Source: Clostridiales bacterium CCNA10
GTDB lineage: Bacteria > Bacillota > Clostridia > Oscillospirales > Oscillospiraceae
Reading direction: 5' to 3'
DNA length: 64,000 nucleotides
Assembly: GCA_003573975.1 (NCBI GenBank)
Contig: AP018533.1
Span: 682,001-746,000, forward strand
Shown here: positions 44,209 through 53,220 of the stretch, in pieces
Layout: every line of letters begins with the position of its first letter
How positions within the stretch are numbered: the first letter of the stretch is position 1
The notes under the pieces: generated by a model
What the model was told of the DNA's origin: nothing
Databases searched by the model: none
Seen by the model: only the letters and a program-made list of their open reading frames with translations
Translations under genes and position numbers: made by a program

Positions 44209-44509
44209 GAAGCTGTTGATTGCATAAGCTCAAGTCAAAACCACCAGCTAAGCTGGCTGTCAGCATGTCCAGACACCCGGTCATTGTGCCCCATTTTTCC
44301 CCGTTTCAGCATCCCTCACCACTCATTTTTCCCGTTTAAAAACGAAAAAGCCCAGCTTTCGCTGGACTTTTTCGACAGACTGGGGCATCCAAAAGGGTGC
44401 CCTTTTTTCATTTCTGCAGGCCATGTACAGCCCACTCTGCTTCTGCCCTGTTCGTATCTAGGATACTCAACTGGCACTTCGATTTGCAGGATGCATGGAT
44501 CTGGGCGCT
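44209..44509. other. Gap between the small protein gene and the peptidase operon
   Basis: Contains one terminator (44345-44372) and no convincing gene. Confidence 0.5.
44345..44372 (+). terminator. Terminator
   Basis: AAAAAG-C-CCAGC type arm (44345-44356) pairs with 44361-44372 apart from one mismatch, loop TTTC, ending in five T. May serve both the small protein gene and, in reverse, nothing obvious, since the operon end is 140 bases away. Confidence 0.6.
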
Positions 44510-45520
44510 TTACTCCCCATCCACAGGCTTGCCAACCATGTATACCCAGCCATGAGGAGGACAGACAGAATATGTCCAGTACCCGATGACCACACCGTCA
44601 AAGGGAGCAATGACCCGATCCACTTCCTCTCCGAACAGGTTCGTAATGATGGAAAGCGTGTCGCCCTTACGCACAGAATCCATTGCCTTCTTCACAGGCA
44701 CATGAATCCCGCCGTTGCGGTTATAGATATAATCAATGTCATAGTGGTGTACGCCCTCATTGGCGGGCACGCTGCCCTCCAGAATCCCCAGCAGGGTCAT
44801 CACATTGCGAATTCCGGTCTCCAACATCTGCTTGTGCTCATCCCGCTGATACATGCGGGTGCACTGTCCGCCGATCTCGGGTGTAATGCAGGGAATGCCC
44901 ATCTGATAGGCATACTCATCCTCAATTCCGCTGTTCTCCGCGTAGCGGGTGTTCTTCCACAAGACCTTAAAGCCAAAGCACTGGGCCATTTCACGGGACT
45001 TATACGCCACAGGAGACTCCTCTCCGCAGTACAGCACAACAGGCTCCAGATACTCGCTGTTGCCGCCGCCGTGGATGCAGATCACCGCGTCAGCCTTCTT
45101 GATGATGTTCTCACAGTACCAGCTGCACACATAAGCCGTCATGGGGCCGGTTCCGCCCGGATAGATGCGATTCAGATCCTGGGGCACAAAGTCCAGGGTA
45201 TTATAGCGCTTCATTTCGGCAAAGGCCTCTGCATTCAGGGCAGGGATTCCAATGAAGCTTCCCTTCATCTTGGATACATCCAGCCCCTCAAAGGTCTTGA
45301 TAATTCCCTCAGTACCCTCATACTCGTCGCCGTGGTTGCAGGCATCCACCACCAACGTGGGACCGTCCTGGGCGCCCACCGCCAGCATAATGGGAATATT
45401 CACCCATGAACCGTTGGCCCGCTGGGCCAAATGAATAAAACCATATTCCTTGGTGCCCTTCTTTTGGAGTGCCTGGGTAAGATCAAACGATTCGTCATAC
45501 TCTTTGATATTGGTCTGCAT
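44510..45520 (-). CDS. Succinylglutamate desuccinylase/aspartoacylase family zinc hydrolase (M14-like)
   Basis: 336 aa. Zinc-site motif NHGDEYEG (about residues 61-68), DLNRIYPGG (about 113-121) and ICIHGGGNSEY (about 147-157), then PEIGGQC with catalytic Glu and a C-terminal barrel-sandwich domain (from about 255). Family members remove acyl groups from amino acids or cleave carboxy-terminal amide bonds. Last gene of a four-gene operon with an M28 peptidase, an M20 peptidase and a YfcC-type carrier, so it probably acts late in breakdown of an imported amidated or acylated compound. Confidence 0.8.
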   Translation of the reverse strand: MQTNIKEYDESFDLTQALQKKGTKEYGFIHLAQRANGSWVNIPIMLAVGAQDGPTLVVDACNHGDEYEGTEGIIKTFEGLDVSKMKGSFIGIPALNAEAFAEMKRYNTLDFVPQDLNRIYPGGTGPMTAYVCSWYCENIIKKADAVICIHGGGNSEYLEPVVLYCGEESPVAYKSREMAQCFGFKVLWKNTRYAENSGIEDEYAYQMGIPCITPEIGGQCTRMYQRDEHKQMLETGIRNVMTLLGILEGSVPANEGVHHYDIDYIYNRNGGIHVPVKKAMDSVRKGDTLSIITNLFGEEVDRVIAPFDGVVIGYWTYSVCPPHGWVYMVGKPVDGE

Positions 45521-45541
45521 AATCCATATCCCCTTTCTCTA

Positions 45542-47212
45542 TCATACCACACTGTCCGCGTCGCTGTTCAGTGCTTGGACAATGCTTGTGCACTCAGATA
45601 CAAAGCGGTTCACCTGCCGGCGGAAGGCTGTCCGCCAATACAAAAATTCCTGAGGTGGCAGGTCGTTGCGGTGCTTGCCCCTGACCAGCTGCAGACCGGG
45701 CAGCAGGCCCACTGCAAATGTGTTGTCAAAGTGATATTCATCACAGGCACTGCACAGCAGTCTCGTCAGCCGGCCTCCTGCCTCCTTCGCCTGTCTGTCA
45801 CTGGAAAAGCAGATACGCCCGGCACAGGCCTTGTCCAGCTCCTCCAGTGCCCGTTCTACAGGAGCGAAATCAAAGTCATCGCCGCAATGGGTCCGGATGT
45901 CTGCCACAGTATCTCTCATTTGCGCCAGACACCCTGCCGCGTCAAAGGGAAGATGCGCTTCATCGGCAAACTCTTTTACCAGCTCCACCAGCACCCGTGT
46001 ATCCCTCATCAGAAGCTGGGGGTCCACCTTATCCATGGTATCCTCCACGGAATGCCACCACCAGCCTCCGCCGCTGCCTGCACAGTGCCAGCGGCCACGG
46101 TTGGGCGGCGCCTGATAAAAGTCAAAGGACACCTGGATGGGAATGCGCGGCCCGAAAAATGACAGGTCTGATCCCCGCCCCAGCGGGCGGATCACCACCT
46201 CAGCCTGCCCGGTGCACCGACGCAGGATATCCCCAAGGGTATCCCCTGCCACACCGGACGTGGAAAACCCGATCTCCTGCGCTCCCATACAGCCGGGAGA
46301 GTCCATGTTGACCAGCGCCACACAACGGGCATCCAGGTCCTCAAACTGCTCATCGCAGTACCAAGTGCTCCCGGCATACCGTCCGTTGGAGTGGGCCGGC
46401 CACCACGCGATTTTGACACCCCGCCGCAGCTGCTTCTGGGACAGTACCCGTGCCAGTTCCAACACAGCGGCATTCCCGGTGGCATTATCCGTCACACCAT
46501 AATCCCAGGAGTCATAGTGGCTGCCCACCAGCACATACTCCGGCGTTTCACCGGCCAGCTCGGCTACAGGGATCTGAAGACGCACACATCCACACTGCAG
46601 TACGCTGCGCACCGTCGCGGTACGGCTGCAGGCTCCAGGCGTCAGCAAGGGCAGTATGGATTCTCTGTCACAGCTTCTCAGGCCCACCACCGGAAAATCA
46701 GGATAGGTTTTTCCGTTTTCAGGCTCCGCGGTGCCCCACACAGGGCTGACCGTCTCGTAGTGAAGCACAGGCTCCTCGCTGGTCCACAGATGGATCAGGC
46801 CCTTTACACCGTATCCCCGCAGCTTTTGAACATAGTCCTCATAAAAATTGTCCCCAATCACGATGCAGCCCCGCGCCCCCGCGTACCAATCCTGCTCCTG
46901 TCTGGGCTTCAGCTGGTCGTGGGCATGGACATCATAAAACAAGGGGGCGGTCACTCCGTCCGGACAATGGGCGGAGAAGGAACGGGGAAGGGCTTCAAAG
47001 GTCTGATCCATCCCCTCTACAGTAACTGACGCTTCTATAGGAGTGGAGACATATCCGTCACACTCATACACGCGGCATGGAATGCCCCATTCCTGCAGCT
47101 TCTTGATCAGATAGCCGCAGGCACGGTGCTCATCTTCCGAACCGCCGATGCGCTTCAGCCCGGAAAACACATCCAGTGTCTCCATCAGGCATTCCCGTGA
47201 GAGTTCTTCCAT
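45542..47212 (-). CDS. M28-family metallopeptidase
   Basis: 556 aa. A PA-like insert (about residues 95-160) precedes the M28 zinc domain: GSHYDSWDYGVTDNATGNAA (about 231-250) with His and bridging Asp, NMDSPG (about 301-306) and SDLSFF (about 349-354), and a C-terminal His in HSVEDTMDKVDP (about 387-398). No signal peptide is visible, so it is probably cytoplasmic. Aminopeptidase or carboxypeptidase activity is typical of the family. Starts 4 bases after the M20 gene stop; ribosome-binding AGGAG overlaps that gene end. Confidence 0.85.
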   Translation of the reverse strand: MEELSRECLMETLDVFSGLKRIGGSEDEHRACGYLIKKLQEWGIPCRVYECDGYVSTPIEASVTVEGMDQTFEALPRSFSAHCPDGVTAPLFYDVHAHDQLKPRQEQDWYAGARGCIVIGDNFYEDYVQKLRGYGVKGLIHLWTSEEPVLHYETVSPVWGTAEPENGKTYPDFPVVGLRSCDRESILPLLTPGACSRTATVRSVLQCGCVRLQIPVAELAGETPEYVLVGSHYDSWDYGVTDNATGNAAVLELARVLSQKQLRRGVKIAWWPAHSNGRYAGSTWYCDEQFEDLDARCVALVNMDSPGCMGAQEIGFSTSGVAGDTLGDILRRCTGQAEVVIRPLGRGSDLSFFGPRIPIQVSFDFYQAPPNRGRWHCAGSGGGWWWHSVEDTMDKVDPQLLMRDTRVLVELVKEFADEAHLPFDAAGCLAQMRDTVADIRTHCGDDFDFAPVERALEELDKACAGRICFSSDRQAKEAGGRLTRLLCSACDEYHFDNTFAVGLLPGLQLVRGKHRNDLPPQEFLYWRTAFRRQVNRFVSECTSIVQALNSDADSVV

Positions 47213-47215
47213 TCC

Positions 47216-48424
47216 TCAATTCTCCTTTTGGTGCGCAAGGAAACACTGGTACACATCCTGCCAGGCAGCCTCATCCGTCACAAGGCGGAAGGCAGCCAGT
47301 GCACAGCACACAGCACCGTCATAGATGCCCTGATGAGCCCGCGCCTCTTTCCCGGTCTTTACCCATGCGTCCGTGTGAGGAGGATCATCTGTCTCGATGG
47401 TCTTTACCCGCAGGCAGCAGCTGGGCAGCCGGTGGGTCACCGCGCCGAAATCGGTAGAACCGCAGTCCTTCCGGGGCGGAGCAATTCCGTCACACGCAAA
47501 TTTTTCTGCACACTCCATCAGCAGCGCACCCATGGCATCATTGATGGTGGTGTTGTAAATATGCGCCACAGGGGTAATTTGTACCTGTGTCTGGGTAGCC
47601 ATGGCAGCAGCCTGGGCAATCTCCCGGGTCCACTGCTCCACGCTCTCCAGATACGCCATGGAGGAGTGGCGGATCTCTACCTTAACCTTGGCAAAATCGG
47701 GCACGGAGTTGACTGCCGTCCCCCCAGCCAGCACAATATTGCTCACCCGGCTGGAATCCTTGAGGTGATTGCGCATGAGCCCAAGCCCTGTCTGCAGCAT
47801 GGTCACCGCATCCACTGCGCTGCGCCCAGCATAAGGCGCAATACCCGCGTGGGCGGTTTTGCCGTGAAATTCCACATCCATCTCGATCAGAGCCAGAGAG
47901 GGCGTCTCCAGCTGGGTCAATGTGCTGCCGTGCACCATGAAGGCCACATCAATATGGTCAAACCCGCCGTGGGCGGCCATCTCGTTTTTGCCTCCGTCCA
48001 GCGACTCCTCGCTGGGCGTCCCGATCACATGGATCTCAAAGGGCTGGTCCGAAGACTCCAGCACTCCCCGCAGGGCCATTGCCGCGCCGATCATGGCAGG
48101 GGTCTGCATATGGTGGGCGCAGCCATGTCCCTGGCCCCGCAGCGCATCATATTCCCCTAAAAATCCTACCGCGCGCCCTCCGGCAGCCCGCCCTCCCTTG
48201 TGGCGGTACACGGCACAAAAAGCCGTATCCAGCCCGGCGTAGGGAATGGTTACTTCAAAATCGTGGGCTCGCAGCCACTTTGTCAGCGCAGCTGAGGAGC
48301 GGTACTCCTCATAGCCCGGCTCGGCGTAATCAAAAATTTCGTCGCTCAGCGCGCACAGCTGCGGCATCAGCTCTGAAACGATATTCGCAATTTGCTTCTG
48401 AATTTCTTCCATGGCATGTCCCAT
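47216..48424 (-). CDS. M20-family amidohydrolase (AbgB-like)
   Basis: 402 aa M20D-type aminoacylase. Zinc-site motifs: GFLGEYDALRGQGHGCAHHM (about residues 87-106), TPSEESLDGG (about 136-145) and VHGSTLTQ, with a dimerisation lid from about 190 to 300. Closest in pattern to p-aminobenzoyl-glutamate hydrolase subunit B and related carboxypeptidases that split N-acyl amino acids. Start is either ATG 48424 or ATG 48412; neither has a strong ribosome-binding site. Cotranscribed with the YfcC-type carrier upstream. Confidence 0.85.
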   Translation of the reverse strand: MGHAMEEIQKQIANIVSELMPQLCALSDEIFDYAEPGYEEYRSSAALTKWLRAHDFEVTIPYAGLDTAFCAVYRHKGGRAAGGRAVGFLGEYDALRGQGHGCAHHMQTPAMIGAAMALRGVLESSDQPFEIHVIGTPSEESLDGGKNEMAAHGGFDHIDVAFMVHGSTLTQLETPSLALIEMDVEFHGKTAHAGIAPYAGRSAVDAVTMLQTGLGLMRNHLKDSSRVSNIVLAGGTAVNSVPDFAKVKVEIRHSSMAYLESVEQWTREIAQAAAMATQTQVQITPVAHIYNTTINDAMGALLMECAEKFACDGIAPPRKDCGSTDFGAVTHRLPSCCLRVKTIETDDPPHTDAWVKTGKEARAHQGIYDGAVCCALAAFRLVTDEAAWQDVYQCFLAHQKEN

Positions 48425-48493
48425 CCCATATCTTTGAAATCTATAATATCCTGCCGTCGCGCCATGCAGTTGCGGCGGCCAGCTCTAAACGGA

Positions 48494-49897
48494 TCAGTAA
48501 CCGATCACCACAGCCAAAGCCAGGAAGGCCATAGAAACCAGGCTGAGCAAAATCACCAGCTTAATGACGTACTTCAGCCACACGGAATAGGGAATCTTGG
48601 ACGCAGCCAAAAATCCCAGCATGGTGGACGAAGTGGGGTAGATGGCATTGGTCAGGCCGTCACCCAGCTGGAAGGCCAGCACAGTGCTCTGGCGGGTCAG
48701 GCCCACCAGATCGCCCACAGGCGCCATGATCGGCATGGTGGCTGCCGCCTGGCCCGTACCAGAGTTGATGGGCAGGTTGATGATGGTCTGCACCAGGAAC
48801 ATACCGATGATCTTTACCGAGCTGGGCAGTGCCACAATCGCATTGGCCAAGGCATTGATAATGGTATCAATGATCATGCCGTCCACCATAACGGTATTGA
48901 TCGTACCGGCCACTCCCACAATCATCGCACCGAAGGTGATATTGGCCATGCCCTGCACATACAGATCGCAGATCTTGTTGCTGCTGAACCCGGCCAGAAT
49001 ACCGCATACCACACCCAGCACCAAAAACAAAGTAGCCATTTCGGTGATAAACCATCCCAAGTAGGCCACGCCGTAAATCAAAACGGCAAACGCGATGACA
49101 ACGGCCAGAAGGATCAGCTTGTGCCGTCCGGTCACTTCAATGGCAGATACATCCACATCCTCCAGGTTGGAATCCTCGTTCCCCATCAGGTTCTTGGAGG
49201 GATTCTTCTTTACCTTCTCCGCGTAATGAATAATATACAGGCTGGTCACAACAATAAACGCCACCAGGATAATCCAGCGATACCAGGCTCCGGAGAACAT
49301 GGGAGTCACACCCGCGATGGACTGAGCCACACCCACATTAAAGGGATTATAGATGCCCGCCGTAAAGCCCACGATGGAGCCCATGGCGATCATGGCTGTA
49401 CCTGTGATGGTATCATAGCCCACTGCCTTGGCCACTGCAATCCCAATAGGCACAAACACCAGAACCTCCACAGACATTCCCATGGTGAAGCCGCCTACGG
49501 CAAAGACCGTAATGAAGATGGGGATGAGCAGCTTTTCTTTTCCCGCAAACATCTTGCCCAGCTTGGCACAAAAGGCGGTGATCATCCCTGTCTGCATAAT
49601 CAGCTCAAAGGCGCCGCCGATGATGAAAATAAAGAAGATGATCTCGTTTACGCTGGAGCTGCCCAGAGTTCTCACAAAAGCCATGGGGATTTCCAGCGGT
49701 GAAACCGGTGACGATTCCACCTGAGTGTATGTACCCGGTACAATCAGCATACGGCCGCTGGCATCCTCCTGGCGCTCAAACTGGCCGGCAGGAATCACGT
49801 AGGTCAGCAGGCAGACAACCAACACGATCAGAAACAGAATAATGTACGTGTGGGGCATCTGGATGCCTTTTTTCTTTTTCGACGTTTCAATGGACAT
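48494..49897 (-). CDS. YfcC-family membrane carrier
   Basis: 467 aa, about twelve membrane segments. YfcC/DcuC-type (short-chain or peptide-linked carboxylate carrier) pattern: MPHTYIILFLIVLVVCLLTY start with VIPAGQFER, a hairpin region TMGMSVEVLVFVPIG, NPFNVGVAQ and, near the C-terminus, PINSGTGQAA and QLGDGLTNAIYPTS. Probably imports an acylated amino acid or dipeptide for the three hydrolases downstream. ATG 49897 preferred (GAGGAG 10 bases upstream); a GTG 12 bases earlier is possible. First gene of the operon. Confidence 0.82.
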   Translation of the reverse strand: MSIETSKKKKGIQMPHTYIILFLIVLVVCLLTYVIPAGQFERQEDASGRMLIVPGTYTQVESSPVSPLEIPMAFVRTLGSSSVNEIIFFIFIIGGAFELIMQTGMITAFCAKLGKMFAGKEKLLIPIFITVFAVGGFTMGMSVEVLVFVPIGIAVAKAVGYDTITGTAMIAMGSIVGFTAGIYNPFNVGVAQSIAGVTPMFSGAWYRWIILVAFIVVTSLYIIHYAEKVKKNPSKNLMGNEDSNLEDVDVSAIEVTGRHKLILLAVVIAFAVLIYGVAYLGWFITEMATLFLVLGVVCGILAGFSSNKICDLYVQGMANITFGAMIVGVAGTINTVMVDGMIIDTIINALANAIVALPSSVKIIGMFLVQTIINLPINSGTGQAAATMPIMAPVGDLVGLTRQSTVLAFQLGDGLTNAIYPTSSTMLGFLAASKIPYSVWLKYVIKLVILLSLVSMAFLALAVVIGY

Positions 49898-49932
49898 TCT
49901 TCTCTGCACTCCTCACAATCAAGTGTCTAATA

Positions 49933-49961
49933 ATCATACATTTATTTTTTTCTTTATGCAA
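49933..49961 (-). promoter_or_regulatory. Promoter for the carrier/metallohydrolase operon
   Basis: Minus-strand TTGCAT and TATGAT with a 17-base A-rich spacer, about 35 bases upstream of the carrier gene. Confidence 0.7.
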
Positions 49962-50005
49962 GGGCAAACCGAGATTTATCGAGGAATCTGAATTTATCGT
50001 AAAAA

Positions 50006-50037
50006 ACTCCCTTGAGCCGCCAGCGGCTCAAGGGAGT
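50006..50037 (-). terminator. Terminator on the minus strand, element side
   Basis: Perfect 15-base arms (50006-50020, 50023-50037); on the minus strand it is followed by six T. It would stop transcripts coming from the polymerase gene before the carrier operon promoter. Confidence 0.8.
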
Positions 50038-50284
50038 CTATGGATGTTTTGACCACTGTATCCACAAAAACTGATTAAAGTTCCAGCCCATTCCACGCTT
50101 CTGTCAGCCGACACAGCCGTTACAGAAGCGTGTGTGCTGCTGAAGTTTCCACTGGGCAGGCTGACACGGGCATAGCGGCCATCCCAAATTCAGTGTAAAC
50201 TCCTCAGCTTGGAAGCGCGCAAAGTTTATCTGCAGCCACAGCAGATTCATCCCGCTGCCGCCTTCTCCTATACGATGTTCCCCC
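50038..50284. other. Element end region without a clear gene
   Basis: Holds an 11-base perfect inverted repeat (50094-50104 with 50122-50132, arms CACGCTTCTGT) and a weak minus-strand open frame (50104-50334) with no family resemblance. Apart from these nothing is seen. Confidence 0.4.
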
Positions 50285-51793
50285 TCACAGACTGAGGGTA
50301 CAGATGTAACGGATGGGTCGAATATGTCCTGCAACCGTGCGGTCTATGCGCCGATAATTCATAGTTCGTATGGGTACCATCTTCTTAATAGTGAGCATAA
50401 CCTCCTGCATTTTTCGCTCCCGATCCAGTTCTGCTTGCTCTTGTTTTCGACGAGCCTCAACGGCAGCATAATCGGTGAACAGATCCATCTGCTCAAATTC
50501 GCCCTCTCTGGTCATCGCCTCACTCTCTGAAATCACCCGACCCGCAACGATGTTAAGTCGCCGCACCATGAGGTCGGTATTCACAATACGATCAAAGAGC
50601 GCTGTAGCTGCCCCCATGATTTTCTTTGTAGAGGAGGTATAATCGTTCAGGCGCTCGGTTCCATGGGCGTGCTTTGGAACCTCGCGGCCATAGTGATCCT
50701 TGACTATTGGGCCATGATAACGATTTCGCCGTGCCGGATCAGTTAGGTTCTCAATGTCATAGCCGACCGTCAGAACAATCTGGTCGGTCATCAGCTTCTT
50801 ACTCACCAAATCCAGTGCCAGTTGCTCTGCCATTTCTCTCAGCACCAACCGAGCCCTTTCTGCGGAATACGGGCAATGCAGAACCTGACCGGAACCAAGG
50901 CTGTTTTCACTGGGATGATATGCCTTAACCGCTTGGATGGTACAGGGTTCCCAGCCCCACGAATGGTCAATCAACAACTCAGCGTTTTTCCCAAAGAGCT
51001 GGTAAAGAAGATCCTCATTGCATACCGACATTCGCGCAACATCGCCCATGGTAAACATTCCGTGTGCCTCTAACTTCTTGGCGTATCCACGTCCAACCCG
51101 CCAGAAATCGGTGAGTGGCTGGTGCGACCACATGGTTTGACGGTAGGTCATCTCATCCAGCTCTGCGATGCGCACGCCGTTCTCATCCGCAGGGATATGT
51201 TTTGCCAAGATATCCATTGCGACTTTACATAAATAAAGATTCGTACCAATACCTGCGGTGGCTGTAATTCCGGTATTCTCGATCACATCCAGGATAATTT
51301 TCATTGCAAGTTCTCTGGGGGTAAGTTTGTAGGTGGATAGATAATCGCTGACATCCATGAACACTTCATCAATGGAGTATACGATGATATCCTCTGGAGC
51401 AATATATTTCAGATAGATGCTGTAGATGCGTGTGCTGTACTCCATGTAGTAGGCCATACGCGGTGGTGCAATCAGATAGTCGATCTCCAGCCCCGGTGTG
51501 GCATTTAATTCAGAGAGAAAGCAAGACTTTCCAGAAAATCGATGCCCAGGCGCATCGTGAAGCCGACCACGGTTGGCCTCCTTCACCTGCTGGACCACCT
51601 CAAACAGCCGAGCACGACCTGAGATCCCATAGGCCTTTAAGGACGGCGTAACGGCAAGGCAGATGGTCTTGTCGGTACGGCTCTCGTCGGCAACCACCAA
51701 GTTGGTATCCAGAGGATCGAGACCTCTCTCCCGGCACTCGACGGAGGCATAGAAGCTCTTGAGGTCGATTGCGATATAGGACCTTTGCTTCAT
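50285..51793 (-). CDS. Y-family DNA polymerase (UmuC-like), C-terminal tail replaced by element insertion
   Basis: 502 aa. Metal-binding Asp in YIAIDLKSFYASVECRE at the start, catalytic acidic pair in IVYSIDEVFMDVS (about residues 135-147), HhH (FTMGDVARMS) and little finger. UmuC-like proteins of mobile elements end in KKYGKNAILKGMN...QIGGHRA; here the family-like sequence stops at VMLTIKK (about residue 467) and is followed by MVPIRTMNYRRIDRTV and a different tail. The missing tail is found fused to the recombinase at 42 kb. The catalytic domains are intact, so the polymerase may still work. Confidence 0.88.
   Translation of the reverse strand: MKQRSYIAIDLKSFYASVECRERGLDPLDTNLVVADESRTDKTICLAVTPSLKAYGISGRARLFEVVQQVKEANRGRLHDAPGHRFSGKSCFLSELNATPGLEIDYLIAPPRMAYYMEYSTRIYSIYLKYIAPEDIIVYSIDEVFMDVSDYLSTYKLTPRELAMKIILDVIENTGITATAGIGTNLYLCKVAMDILAKHIPADENGVRIAELDEMTYRQTMWSHQPLTDFWRVGRGYAKKLEAHGMFTMGDVARMSVCNEDLLYQLFGKNAELLIDHSWGWEPCTIQAVKAYHPSENSLGSGQVLHCPYSAERARLVLREMAEQLALDLVSKKLMTDQIVLTVGYDIENLTDPARRNRYHGPIVKDHYGREVPKHAHGTERLNDYTSSTKKIMGAATALFDRIVNTDLMVRRLNIVAGRVISESEAMTREGEFEQMDLFTDYAAVEARRKQEQAELDRERKMQEVMLTIKKMVPIRTMNYRRIDRTVAGHIRPIRYICTLSL
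50382..50386. other. Proposed attachment-site core, right end of the serine-recombinase element
   Basis: TTCTT, partner of 42128-42132. Right of it is the polymerase gene body; left of it is element DNA. Distance between the two cores is about 8.25 kb. Confidence 0.5.
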
Positions 51794-51860
51794 ACTAAAA
51801 CTGCCCCCTCTGGATTCTCGCTATTTAACGCCAAAACGCTGCTCGAAATTGGTTGTAACA

Positions 51861-52175
51861 TTAATTCTCGAGTTCGTTTTCCTCAACAATACCGTAGTCA
51901 ATCAGGATATTCTTGTCCGCATAAGTTGGATAAACAATTCCTGTCATCTCATAGTCGTACCTCCGAACACGGCGGAACCCCTTGACCGGCTCCGGCGCAA
52001 AAGCGGCGGTTTCATAATTTGCGTATTCAGGCGTTCCAGCCAGATCATCGGCTACCGCACGAATTAGTGCATTCGTCACTGCCTCCAGGTTCATGCCATA
52101 CTCCACGGCAACCAGTTCATGTCTACGGACATCTTTATCCAGATTCCCGAAGGATCGGTACAACTTGTACTTCAT
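51861..52175 (-). CDS. Hypothetical protein upstream of the polymerase
   Basis: 104 aa, mixed alpha/beta, no family recognised (MKYKLYRSFGNLDKD start, FRRVRRYDYEMTG middle, acidic end). It lies 67 bases upstream of the UmuC-like gene and 23 bases downstream of the ImmA-like gene on the same strand, with GGAAGGAG before its ATG. Probably part of the same element operon: regulator, protease, this protein, polymerase and (before insertion) yolD. Confidence 0.6.
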   Translation of the reverse strand: MKYKLYRSFGNLDKDVRRHELVAVEYGMNLEAVTNALIRAVADDLAGTPEYANYETAAFAPEPVKGFRRVRRYDYEMTGIVYPTYADKNILIDYGIVEENELEN

Positions 52176-52198
52176 GGAGAAACTCCTTCCCAGTAGAA

Positions 52199-52708
52199 CT
52201 ACCGCAAAAAATCACTTCTATGATTCACAGGCCGCAAATCGTATCCGAGTTCCGTCAGGTGCGCTATTTTTAAGGCAACCAGGTTGATATCCGTATCCAT
52301 CGCCCTGGCGATTTGTTCAGCAGAATAGCGATAGGTATAGATGTAGTCCAGCAACTCCTCGTTGTCAATCAGAATTTCTGCAACAACAATGTTCGCCTCA
52401 TACTCTGGCCGTGTGGTCATGTCATACAGCATGAATTCATGAAGGCTGTTTGCCTGTGCCAACTTCCGATGAAGCTGGTCGTGCCCCAGCTCATGGGCAC
52501 AGACGATGCGGAGCATTCTGTCCCCCAGATCCTTGTTCAGAAAAATAAATCGATTGCGTTTGATGACGCGGTACATTCCTTTTAGAGAGCCAAAATCCTC
52601 ATAAAGAAGAACAGAGATTCCCAACTCTTTCGCAATCTGGAAGGGATCGCGTGTTCCGAAGCGCCGCACCAGGGATGCGCCGACTTTGGAGAGCATTTTA
52701 CCGGTCAT
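52199..52708 (-). CDS. ImmA/IrrE-family metallopeptidase
   Basis: 169 aa. Zinc-protease motif HELGHDQLH at about residues 70-78, with the C-terminal third Glu/His region (EYEANIVVAEIL). Family members such as ICEBs1 ImmA cleave a partner XRE repressor after DNA damage, inducing the mobile element. The gene lies downstream of a XRE repressor gene, the same arrangement as immR-immA. Start ATG 52708 behind GGAGGTGG. Confidence 0.88.
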   Translation of the reverse strand: MTGKMLSKVGASLVRRFGTRDPFQIAKELGISVLLYEDFGSLKGMYRVIKRNRFIFLNKDLGDRMLRIVCAHELGHDQLHRKLAQANSLHEFMLYDMTTRPEYEANIVVAEILIDNEELLDYIYTYRYSAEQIARAMDTDINLVALKIAHLTELGYDLRPVNHRSDFLR

Positions 52709-52774
52709 AAGCCCACCTCCATCCTGCGGATGCTTTTCATCATTATCTCACATCTTGAGCCCCACAGAATGGAC

Positions 52775-53188
52775 TTACTCCTCCTGCTGGCGATATTTTT
52801 TGGGCGTAAATTTCTTGTTCTTCTCCTTGGCCATCCAATAGGCATCGTTGAGGGCCCGCATTGCCCCCTCAAGCGCATCTTCGGAAAGTTGGCCGCCGGC
52901 AAACAGGCCGGTCACCTCACCGACCAGTTCATCGATGTCTCGCGCTGCTTTTGCTCCACCCTTCTGATGGGCTTCTACGGAATAGACATCTGCGCTGGTG
53001 AGAAGGTATTCTGGTGTAGTGCCAAGGACAGTAGCAATATCGCCGACCACCTTCATGTTGCCCGGTTTCCTTGAACCCATTTCGTAATTCTGAATCGTCC
53101 GCGCAGTTACAGAAACCTTTTCTGCAAGTTCAGCCTGTGTTAATCCAGCCTCAAGCCGCTTTTCTTTCAGCCGTTCTTTAAACCCCAT
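52775..53188 (-). CDS. XRE-family repressor (ImmR-like)
   Basis: 137 aa. HTH at about residues 5-60 (LTQAELAEKVSVTARTIQNYEMG), then a linker and helical C-terminal part (GEVTGLFAGGQLSEDALEGA) as in phage/ICE repressors paired with ImmA. ATG 53188 behind AGAGGTG; a longer reading extends into operator DNA. It is divergent from the 53391 gene, and the region between carries four copies of a palindrome that is the likely binding site. Probable master regulator of this part of the element. Confidence 0.85.
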   Translation of the reverse strand: MGFKERLKEKRLEAGLTQAELAEKVSVTARTIQNYEMGSRKPGNMKVVGDIATVLGTTPEYLLTSADVYSVEAHQKGGAKAARDIDELVGEVTGLFAGGQLSEDALEGAMRALNDAYWMAKEKNKKFTPKKYRQQEE

Positions 53189-53220
53189 AAAGGCACCTCT
53201 TTCTGTTTCTCTGCCATCAA

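Noticed and set aside
50104..50334. 76-codon minus-strand frame at the right end of the recombinase element
   Set aside because: No family resemblance, no ribosome-binding site, and it overlaps the foreign tail of the polymerase gene in another frame.
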